From positions 1 to 64,000 of the forward strand of contig JAVVWR010000005.1 of the NCBI GenBank assembly GCA_036652035.1: 64,000 nt of DNA. Direction: 5' to 3'. Under the pieces are notes generated by a model. The model did no database searches. It worked only from the letters and a program-made list of their open reading frames with translations, and was not told the DNA's origin. Below, piece after piece: positions 46,796-53,675 of the stretch. This DNA comes from JAEZVV01 sp036652035. Lineage in GTDB: Bacteria > Pseudomonadota > Gammaproteobacteria > Burkholderiales > Burkholderiaceae_F. Made by a program: the position numbers and the translations under genes. Position 1 is the stretch's first letter. Each line of letters starts with the position of its first letter.

Positions 46796-48262
46796 ATGCG
46801 ACTTCTCCAGAAGGCACTAACCTTCGATGACGTGCTGCTCGTGCCCGCCTACTCGGCGGTTCTGCCACGGGACACGCAACTGTCCACCCAGTTCACCCGC
46901 AACATCCGTCTCAACCTGCCGTTGGTGTCCGCTGCCATGGATACGGTGACCGAGGCCAATCTTGCGATCGCCCTCGCACAAGAGGGCGGAATCGGGATCG
47001 TCCACAAGAACCTGACGCCGCGCGAACAAGCGGCCGAGGTTGCCAAGGTCAAGCGTTACGAGTCTGGCGTGGTGAGCGATCCCATCACGATCGGCCCCGA
47101 CATGACGGTGCGCGACGTGATCCAGATCACCCGCGAGCACAAGATCTCCGGCTTGCCGGTGGTCCAGGGCAAGCGCGTGCTGGGCATCGTCACCAACCGT
47201 GACCTGCGCTTTGAATCGCGGATGGACGCCAAGGTCTCCGAGATCATGACCCCGCGCGAGCGCCTGGTCACGGTCAAGGAAGGCGCGAGCCTCGACGAAG
47301 CCAAGGACCTGATGCACCGCCACAAGCTCGAGCGCGTGCTGGTGGTCGATGACGATTTCAATCTGCGCGGCCTGATGACCGTCAAGGACATCACCAAGGC
47401 GACCGAGCACCCGCTCGCGGCCAAGGACGCGCAAGGCAAGCTGCGCGTGGGCGCTGCCGTGGGCGTGGGCGAAGGCACCGAAGAGCGCGTTGAGCTGCTG
47501 GTCAAGGCTGGCGTTGACGTGCTGGTGGTCGATACCGCTCACGGTCACTCCAAGGGCGTGCTCGACCGTGTGCGCTGGGTCAAGCAGAACTACCCGCAAG
47601 TTGACGTGATTGGCGGCAACATCGCCACCGCGGCGGCGGCTCTGGCTCTGGTTGAACACGGCGCCGATGGCGTCAAGGTCGGCATCGGCCCGGGTTCGAT
47701 CTGCACCACTCGCGTCGTCGCGGGTGTGGGCGTGCCGCAGATTTCCGCGATCTCGAACGTGGCCGAAGCCCTGGCGGGCACCGGCGTGCCGCTGGTGGCC
47801 GACGGCGGCGTGCGCTTCTCGGGCGACCTCGCCAAGGCGATCGCAGCCGGCGCCAACACGGTGATGATGGGCGGCATGTTCGCCGGCACCGAAGAGGCGC
47901 CGGGTGAGGTGATCCTCTACCAGGGCCGCTCGTACAAGAGCTACCGTGGCATGGGTTCGTTGGGCGCAATGCACAAGGGCTCGGCCGACCGCTACTTCCA
48001 GGACAACAACGACGGCAACGTCGACAAGCTGGTTCCGGAAGGCATCGAAGGCATGGTCCCGTACAAGGGCTCGGTGCTGGCGATCATCTACCAGATGGCG
48101 GGTGGTCTGCGTTCGTCGATGGGCTATTGCGGTTGCGCGAGCATCGAAGAGATGCGCAGCAAGGCCGAATTCGTCGAGATCACGAGTGCCGGCATGCGCG
48201 AGTCGCATGTGCACGACGTGAAGATCACGAAGGAAGCCCCCAACTACCGTCTCGACAACTGA
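46796..48262 (+). CDS. guaB: Inosine-5'-monophosphate dehydrogenase
   Basis: 488 aa, same length as E. coli GuaB. ALTFDDVLLVPAYSAVLP at the start, two CBS domains (about 95-205: ITREHKISGLPVVQGKRVLG and MHRHKLERVLVVDDDFN), catalytic Cys loop GIGPGSICTTRVVAGVGVPQ, and the GGMFAGTEEAPGE flap region. Oxidises IMP to XMP with NAD+, the committed step to GMP; guaA follows. ATG 46796 gives the family N-terminus (MRLLQKALTFDDV). Confidence 0.98.
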   Translation: MRLLQKALTFDDVLLVPAYSAVLPRDTQLSTQFTRNIRLNLPLVSAAMDTVTEANLAIALAQEGGIGIVHKNLTPREQAAEVAKVKRYESGVVSDPITIGPDMTVRDVIQITREHKISGLPVVQGKRVLGIVTNRDLRFESRMDAKVSEIMTPRERLVTVKEGASLDEAKDLMHRHKLERVLVVDDDFNLRGLMTVKDITKATEHPLAAKDAQGKLRVGAAVGVGEGTEERVELLVKAGVDVLVVDTAHGHSKGVLDRVRWVKQNYPQVDVIGGNIATAAAALALVEHGADGVKVGIGPGSICTTRVVAGVGVPQISAISNVAEALAGTGVPLVADGGVRFSGDLAKAIAAGANTVMMGGMFAGTEEAPGEVILYQGRSYKSYRGMGSLGAMHKGSADRYFQDNNDGNVDKLVPEGIEGMVPYKGSVLAIIYQMAGGLRSSMGYCGCASIEEMRSKAEFVEITSAGMRESHVHDVKITKEAPNYRLDN

Positions 48263-48281
48263 GCTTGTCGCTGAGCCCGGC

Positions 48282-48566
48282 TTGCGCCCATCTCCGTCCC
48301 CCGTCACTCGCAAGGATCGCGTGCGACGCGCATGGACGCGGTTTTGGGCCCTGTTGGGCGCAGCGTTTTTGGTAGTGCTGGCCTGGCGCTTGCCGGGCCA
48401 TGTGGAGCAGGGCGATGCCAGCGTGCTGATGAGGGACGCCGGCCTCGCCCTGTTGTGCGTGAACATGATCCTGCAGGCGGTTCGAGCGAACTGGCCGACG
48501 ATCAACGCCTTGATACTCACAGTCGTCGGAGTGGCCTTGTGGCTGGCCGGCGCATGGAAGCTATGA
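48282..48566 (+). CDS. Small predicted membrane protein between guaB and guaA
   Basis: Up to 94 aa (TTG 48282) or 81 aa (GTG 48321, preceded by AAGGAT). Basic N-terminus, then two hydrophobic helices: FWALLGAAFLVVLAW and, after a short polar loop (RLPGHVEQGDASVLMRD), AGLALLCVNMIL with a third hydrophobic stretch ALILTVVGVALWLAGAW. Stop codon TGA overlaps the guaA ATG in an ATGA tetranucleotide, a sign of real translation and coupling. Family not recognised. A relation to guanine nucleotide supply is only positional. Confidence 0.6.
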   Translation: MRPSPSPVTRKDRVRRAWTRFWALLGAAFLVVLAWRLPGHVEQGDASVLMRDAGLALLCVNMILQAVRANWPTINALILTVVGVALWLAGAWKL

Positions 48567-50128
48567 ATCACGACCGCATCCTCATTCTTGATTTCGGCTC
48601 GCAGGTCACGCAGCTGATCGCGCGTCGCGTGCGCGAAGCGCATGTCTACTGCGAAGTCCATCCGGCTGACGTGTCGGCCGAGTTCATCCGCGAATTCGCG
48701 CCGCGTGGCGTGATTCTCTCGGGCTCGCACATGAGCGCGTACGAGGAATCGAACGATCAGGCGCCCGCCGCCGTGTTCGATCTTGGCGTGCCGGTGTTCG
48801 GCATCTGCTACGGCATGCAGACCATGGCGCAGCAATTGGGCGGCAAGGTCGAAGGCGGCCACACGCGTGAGTTCGGCTACGCCGAAGTCCGCGCGCACAG
48901 TCACACCCAGCTTCTGAGCGGTCTGCAAGACTTCGAGACCGCCGAACGCCATGGCATGCTGAAGGTCTGGATGAGCCACGGCGACAAGGTCACCGAGCTG
49001 CCGCCGGGCTTCAAGCTGATGGCCTCGACCCCGAGCTGCCCGATCGCCGGCATGGCCGACGAATCGCGCGGCTATTACGCCGTCCAATTTCACCCCGAGG
49101 TCACGCACACCGTTCAGGGTGCGGCGATGCTGACGCGCTTCGTGCGCGAGATCTGTGGCTGCAAGCCCGACTGGGTGATGGGCGACTACGCCTCGGAGGC
49201 GGTGGAAAAAATCCGCACCCAGGTGGGTGACGAGGAAGTCATTCTTGGCCTCTCAGGCGGGGTCGATTCCTCGGTCTGCGCCGCTCTGATCCATCGTGCG
49301 ATCGGCAAGCAGCTCACCTGTGTTTTCGTCGATAACGGCCTCTTGCGCTTGAACGAGCGCGAGCAGGTGGTTGAGACTTTCGAACGCCACATGGGTCTGA
49401 AGCTGATCGTGGTCGACGCGGTTGATCGCTTCATGACCGCACTGGCGGGCGTCACCGATCCGGAAGCCAAGCGCAAGATCATCGGGCGCGAGTTCGTCCA
49501 CATCTTCCAGGAAGAGGCCGAGAAACTCACCAGCGCCAAGTGGTTGGCGCAGGGCACGATCTACCCCGACGTGATCGAATCGGCTGGCGCCAAGACCAAG
49601 AAGGCGACCACGATCAAGAGCCACCACAACGTCGGTGGCCTGCCCGAGACCCTGCACCTCAAGCTCCTCGAGCCGCTGCGCGAGCTCTTCAAGGACGAAG
49701 TGCGCGAGCTCGGCATTGCGCTTGGCCTGCCGGCCGAGATGGTGCATCGCCATCCCTTCCCCGGCCCGGGCCTGGGCGTTCGCATCCTGGGCGAAGTGCG
49801 CAAGGATTTCGCCGACCTGCTGCGCCGCGCCGACGCGATCTTCATCGAAGAGCTGCGCGCCTCGGGTTGGTACGAGAAGACCAGCCAGGCCTTTGTCGTG
49901 TTTCTGCCAGTCAAAAGCGTGGGCGTGATGGGCGACGGCCGCACCTACGAGTGGGTGGTCAGCCTGCGCGCGGTGCAGACCTCGGACTTCATGACGGCGC
50001 ATTGGGCGCACCTGCCCTACGACCTCTTGGGTCGGGTGTCGAACCGCATCATCAATGAAGTGCGCGGCATCAACCGTGTGGTCTACGACATCTCGGGCAA
50101 GCCGCCCGCGACGATCGAGTGGGAGTGA
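48563..50128 (+). CDS. guaA: GMP synthase (glutamine-hydrolysing)
   Basis: 521 aa. Class I glutamine amidotransferase domain (ILILDFGSQVTQLIARRVRE; nucleophile Cys in VFGICYGMQTMA; FHPEVTHT with catalytic His and Glu), PP-loop ATP pyrophosphatase LGLSGGVDSSVCAAL, and C-terminal dimerisation domain with RHPFPGPGLGVRILGE and GKPPATIEWE ending. Aminates XMP to GMP. Start ATG 48563 overlaps the small membrane ORF by 4 nt. Confidence 0.98.
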   Translation: MNHDRILILDFGSQVTQLIARRVREAHVYCEVHPADVSAEFIREFAPRGVILSGSHMSAYEESNDQAPAAVFDLGVPVFGICYGMQTMAQQLGGKVEGGHTREFGYAEVRAHSHTQLLSGLQDFETAERHGMLKVWMSHGDKVTELPPGFKLMASTPSCPIAGMADESRGYYAVQFHPEVTHTVQGAAMLTRFVREICGCKPDWVMGDYASEAVEKIRTQVGDEEVILGLSGGVDSSVCAALIHRAIGKQLTCVFVDNGLLRLNEREQVVETFERHMGLKLIVVDAVDRFMTALAGVTDPEAKRKIIGREFVHIFQEEAEKLTSAKWLAQGTIYPDVIESAGAKTKKATTIKSHHNVGGLPETLHLKLLEPLRELFKDEVRELGIALGLPAEMVHRHPFPGPGLGVRILGEVRKDFADLLRRADAIFIEELRASGWYEKTSQAFVVFLPVKSVGVMGDGRTYEWVVSLRAVQTSDFMTAHWAHLPYDLLGRVSNRIINEVRGINRVVYDISGKPPATIEWE

Positions 50129-50178
50129 GGGTCGCGGCTGCGATGGGCCGCTCGACGCTTTTTCTCTGAGAGTTCGAC

Positions 50179-50213
50179 CGAATTCCGCGCACCCCGGTGG
50201 TGCGCGGAATTCG
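50179..50213 (+). terminator. Perfect 15-bp hairpin downstream of guaA
   Basis: CGAATTCCGCGCACC, loop CCGGT, GGTGCGCGGAATTCG: a perfect stem 50 nt after the guaA stop, in the 213-bp guaA-thioesterase gap. It lacks a U tract (TTGCAAA follows), so it may be a Rho-assisted stop or an RNA 3'-end stabiliser rather than a classical terminator. The rest of the gap shows nothing recognisable. Confidence 0.6.
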
Positions 50214-50341
50214 TTGCAAAGCTCGGCCGACTCCGCGCCGGGTACCGGTTCTTCGTCGTCGCAAGGGCTGCGAGCCGGACTCAATTCCTCGTGTATGAAA
50301 AAAAGTTCTGACGGCCGCGCTGTCGGGACTGGAGCAGTGCC

Positions 50342-50818
50342 ATGAACTTGTCCTCGCATGAACTGAGCATGACGGTGCTCATGACTCCCGACACCGCCAA
50401 CTTCGCAGGCCACGTCCATGGCGGCACCATTCTCAAGCTGCTGGATCAAGTTGCCTACGCCTGTGCCAGTCGCTACGCCGGTCGCTACGTTGTCACCCTG
50501 AGCGTCGACCAGGTGGTGTTTCGTCAACCGGTCGATGTTGGCCAGCTAGTGACCTTTCTGGCCAGCGTCAACACCACCGGTACGAGTTCGATGGAGATCG
50601 GCATCAAGGTGATCGCCGAGAACATTCGCATCCAGGAAGTCCGCCACGTCGTGAGCTGCTTCTTCACCATGGTCGCGATCGACGATGATGGCGCGCCGGT
50701 GGCGGTGCCGCGGCTTGAGCCTGTCACCCCGGATCAGAAGCGGCGCCACGCCGCGGCATTGGTGCGCAAAGAGATGCGGCGCGAGCTCGAGCAGCGCTAC
50801 AAGGCACTGGTGTCCTAA
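50342..50818 (+). CDS. Acyl-CoA thioesterase (hot-dog, YciA type)
   Basis: 158 aa. Hot-dog domain with MTVLMTPDTANFAGHVHGGTILKLLDQVAYACA: the N-x-x-G-x-x-H-G-G motif with catalytic Asp in LLDQ is that of YciA/BACH-type thioesterases. SRYAGRYVVTLSVDQVVFRQPVDVG follows. The charged C-terminal helix (KRRHAAALVRKEMRRELEQRY) is usual. Hydrolyses acyl-CoA; chain preference unknown. GGAG lies 8 nt before the ATG. The stop codon sits 3 nt before the remnant transposase. Confidence 0.9.
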   Translation: MNLSSHELSMTVLMTPDTANFAGHVHGGTILKLLDQVAYACASRYAGRYVVTLSVDQVVFRQPVDVGQLVTFLASVNTTGTSSMEIGIKVIAENIRIQEVRHVVSCFFTMVAIDDDGAPVAVPRLEPVTPDQKRRHAAALVRKEMRRELEQRYKALVS

Positions 50819-50821
50819 TGA

Positions 50822-51395
50822 AAGCGCAAGAAGCACGGGGCCGAGTACCGGCGGCCATGGCGCAAGGTGCACTTGGGAGCCGATGCGGACACGCTGGAGA
50901 TTCGCGCGATTGAAGTCACCGACAAGCGCGTCGGCAATGCGCCGATGCGGCCTGAATGGCTCAATCCGATAGCGTCCGATCAAGCACTTGCCAGCGTCAG
51001 CGGCGACGGCGCCTACGACACCAAGGCCTGCCATGCGGCGATCGTTCAGCGCGGCGCGCAGGCGGTGATCTCTTCCGCGCAAGAATGCCCAACCGTGGCA
51101 GATCACGCTTGCGGGCGCGCTGGCACGCAACGAGGCGCTCAGGGCGTGTCACAGGCTGGGGCGCAGCCTCTGGAAAAAGGGGAGCGGCTACCACCGTCGA
51201 AGCTTGGTGAAGACCAAGAGGCATGGTTTCAAGCGCCTGGGTGAGCGGGTGAACGGGTGAACGAGTGAATGGGTGATAGCACGCACCTTTGAGCGTCAGG
51301 TGGTCGAGCTGCACATGCGCGTAGCCCTGCTCAACCGTTTCTCGCAACTCGGGCGACCGACTGCCGTGCCCGTGGCCGTGGCCGCCATGGCGTAG
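50822..51395 (+). pseudogene. Decayed 3' part of an IS5-family transposase
   Basis: From 50822 the frame reads KRKKHGAEYRRPWRKVHLGA, then DADTLEIRAIEVTDKRVGNAPM and ASVSGDGAYDTKACHAAIVQRGAQAV: the C-terminal half of an IS5-type DDE transposase including the second catalytic Asp. A one-base frameshift near 51080 moves the match to another frame: RKNAQPWQITLAGALARNEA, LWKKGSGYHRRSLVKTKRHGF, LGER. The Y-(2)-R-(3)-E-(6)-K signature has Lys in place of the catalytic Glu, so the enzyme is dead. A tandem repeat adds 24 nt with an in-frame TGA at 51258, after which ARTFERQVVELHMRVALLNRFSQ continues to TAG 51393-51395. The N-terminal half, with the first Asp, is missing. Confidence 0.88.
51241..51280 (+). 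repeat. 8-bp tandem repeat within the transposase remnant
   Basis: Five consecutive 8-mers: GTGAGCGG, GTGAACGG, GTGAACGA, GTGAATGG, GTGATAGC. Removing the middle three (24 nt) restores a transposase reading of GERVIARTFERQ, close to the normal family sequence, so the repeat grew inside the coding region. It keeps the frame but brings in a TGA. Confidence 0.85.
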
Positions 51396-51555
51396 CTACG
51401 TCCGGGGCTGGGGGTTCTCGTCTCCTTTCCGACTTGTGCAACAAAGCTGTCCGATCGTCGTCAGCCCGATTCCCGGGGCAGCGCTGTCGCTGGAGTCGCG
51501 CAATCCCGGAGCGCTCGATCGATGTTTCGGGCACCGGCTTCGATAACATGGGGGC

Positions 51556-52536
51556 ATGAGCTATACCCCAGAAATCGCCGTATCGGGTTGGCTGAGCCGC
51601 TTGGGCGAACTATCGATCCGGCGCGGCAGCCATCTCGAGAGCCTGCGCAGCCGCGATCCGAGCGACTTCGAACTGGTGCTCGCCAGCGCCGCGCTGTTTT
51701 TCCCACCCGGCCAGTGGCTCGATGAACGCCTGGCCAACGAATCACTGCAGGCTTTTCTCGCCAGCGCCGGCAGCTGGCTCGAACTCGAGCCGGCTGAACT
51801 GCGCCGCGCGCTCGCCGATTGCGGCATGGTCCACCGCAGCGACTGCGGCACCTACCGGCGCGGTGAGTTCCCGGTCTGGCTGGTGAGCGCGGCCGCTGCG
51901 CTCGATCCCGCCCAGCTCACTGCCGCGGTCGAGGCGGCGCGAGAGGCGAGAAGCGCGGCGCGCGCCGAACGGCGCCGCGCCTGGCTGGCACAGTTATCGG
52001 CCGGGATCGAGGTGACCGAGAGCGAGGCGCACCCCGACGACGAGATGTATATGCGGATGGCGATCGACCAGGCGCACAACGCCTGGGCGCTGGGCGAGGT
52101 GCCGGTCGGCGCGGTGCTGGTCAAAGACGGCCAAGTCGTCGCTACCGGCTTCAACCAGCCGATCGGCCATTGCGATCCCACGGCTCATGCCGAGATCACG
52201 GCGATGCGTGCTGCGGCCGAGCTGATGGGCAATTACCGCCTCTCGCATTGCACGCTCTACGTCACGCTCGAACCGTGCGCGATGTGTTCGGGCGCGATGC
52301 AGCACGCGCGCATCGCACGGGTCGTCTACGGCGCTCCCGACCCCAAGACCGGTGCGGCGGGCAGCGTGGTCGATCTGTTTGCGCAGGCCAGGCTCAACCA
52401 CCACGCGAGCGTTCACGGCGGGGTTCTGGCTGCGGAGTGTGGCGGGCTGCTCACGCGTTTCTTTGCCGAGCGGCGTGAACTCAAGAACCAGGGTGCCTTG
52501 CCGCCCGATGCCGAGATGGGTGATGAAGAAAACTAG
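51556..52536 (+). CDS. tadA: tRNA adenosine(34) deaminase TadA with N-terminal DUF2087-like domain
   Basis: 326 aa, twice the usual 160-170. Residues about 165-315 are TadA: MYMRMAIDQAHNAWALGEVPVGAV, zinc/catalytic motif TAHAEITAM and LEPCAMCSGAMQHARI, VYGAPDPKTGAAGSV. Makes inosine at position 34 of tRNA-Arg(ACG). Residues about 35-105 resemble DUF2087, a small winged-helix-like domain: FFPPGQWLDERLANESLQAF, then ELRRALADCGMVHRSDCGTYRR. A charged helix links the two. The frame is open throughout, with GGGGG before ATG 51556, so the fusion appears real. Its stop overlaps ldcA by 14 nt. Confidence 0.88.
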   Translation: MSYTPEIAVSGWLSRLGELSIRRGSHLESLRSRDPSDFELVLASAALFFPPGQWLDERLANESLQAFLASAGSWLELEPAELRRALADCGMVHRSDCGTYRRGEFPVWLVSAAAALDPAQLTAAVEAAREARSAARAERRRAWLAQLSAGIEVTESEAHPDDEMYMRMAIDQAHNAWALGEVPVGAVLVKDGQVVATGFNQPIGHCDPTAHAEITAMRAAAELMGNYRLSHCTLYVTLEPCAMCSGAMQHARIARVVYGAPDPKTGAAGSVVDLFAQARLNHHASVHGGVLAAECGGLLTRFFAERRELKNQGALPPDAEMGDEEN

Positions 52537-53425
52537 ACGCATTGGCATGGTGGCGCCCTCTGGCCGCCTGCCAAACGAAGCCGAGGCGGACCGCGCCGCG
52601 CGTTTTTTCACTCGCCGCGGCTGGCAGGTCCTGGCGGGCGAGAGTGTGTTCGAACACGACACCCGTTTTGCCGGCCCCGACGATTTGCGAGCGAGCGAAC
52701 TCCAGAGTTTTGCCACCGACCCGCGGATCGACGTGGTGCTGAGCGCGCGCGGTGGCTACGGCATCACCCGTCTGCTTCACCGCTTCGATTACCGCGCGAT
52801 CGCCGAGCGTGCCCCGATCCTGGTCGGCTATAGCGACTTCACGGCTTTCAACCTCGCCTATCTGGCGCAGGCCGGCGGGGTGAGCTTTCAGGGCCCGTCG
52901 GCGGTCGATTTTGCCCGCGAGGCGCCGCAGAGCGAAACGGTCGAGCAGTTTTTTGCCGCGATCGAGAATGCGGAACACGAGGTGTCATTCGCCACCGAAG
53001 CGCCGCCGCTGACGGTGCGGGGAACGCTGTGGGGCGGCAATCTGGCAATGGTCAATTCGCTCTTGGGCACGCCGTATTTCCCGCACGTCAAAGGCGGAAT
53101 TCTCTTTCTTGAAGACGTCAACGAGCCGGCTTACAAGGTCGAACGCATGCTGCTGCAACTGCATCAGGCCGGCATTCTCGAGGCGCAGCGGGCGATCGTC
53201 CTCGGCGCGTTCGAGCCAATGGCGGTGATGGCGAGCGACTACGGCTTTGAAATGACCGAGGTGCTGGCGCGCTTGATGGCAGCGACGGCCACACCCATCG
53301 TCACCGGCTTGCCGTTTGGCCATGTGCCCAAGAAAGCGATGCTCGCGGTTGGGGCGGACGCTCGTCTGAGCATCAAGGGCGGACTCGCGCGCCTGTCTTT
53401 CTCGGGCTACCCGAATCTCGCGTGA
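52523..53425 (+). CDS. ldcA: Murein LD-carboxypeptidase
   Basis: 300 aa, S66 family. IGMVAPSGRLPNEAEADRAARF at the N-terminus, LSARGGYGITRLLHRFDYRAI, nucleophile Ser in ILVGYSDFTAFNLAYL, LWGGNLAMVNSLLGTPYFP, FLEDVNEPAYKVERMLLQL with catalytic Glu, and GLPFGHVPKKAMLAVG with catalytic His. Cleaves the terminal D-Ala from muropeptide tetrapeptides in peptidoglycan recycling; cytoplasmic, no signal peptide. ATG 52523 lies within the end of tadA. About 250 bp without a recognisable gene follow. Confidence 0.94.
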   Translation: MKKTRRIGMVAPSGRLPNEAEADRAARFFTRRGWQVLAGESVFEHDTRFAGPDDLRASELQSFATDPRIDVVLSARGGYGITRLLHRFDYRAIAERAPILVGYSDFTAFNLAYLAQAGGVSFQGPSAVDFAREAPQSETVEQFFAAIENAEHEVSFATEAPPLTVRGTLWGGNLAMVNSLLGTPYFPHVKGGILFLEDVNEPAYKVERMLLQLHQAGILEAQRAIVLGAFEPMAVMASDYGFEMTEVLARLMAATATPIVTGLPFGHVPKKAMLAVGADARLSIKGGLARLSFSGYPNLA

Positions 53426-53675
53426 AACGAGCGGCAAGCCCTGGCAGAGCGCTCCTCGAGGGGCGCCCGCCGACAGGTCGCGGGCCTCGCGTCTGCGGCG
53501 CGATTCTTGGGGGCAGGGGCGTACGCCGGAGCCGGTCGCGACCGGACTGACCTTGAAAGACGAGACCGGCGGCATGGGCGTCGGTCATGCTCCTGGCCGC
53601 AGCTAGACTGAGTAACCCACGGCCTTGCCAGGAAAAATTCGCGGGGTCGGGCTCTCGCCTGAACACTCGCTGTCG

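Larger units (their letters stand above)
50819..51450 (+). mobile_element. IS5-family insertion sequence remnant
   Basis: Left boundary abuts the thioesterase stop, so the left inverted repeat and transposase N-terminus are deleted. Downstream of the transposase, 51431-51447 reads GACTTGTGCAACAAAGC, which resembles terminal sequence of many IS5-group elements and is taken as the approximate right end. The remaining bases to the tadA start at 51556 show no gene. Confidence 0.7.

Noticed and set aside
53426..53675. Possible small gene in the 250-bp gap between ldcA and the hybrid kinase
   Set aside because: No frame with plausible start, ribosome-binding site and composition; a TAGACT at 53604 could be a -10 element but has no -35.
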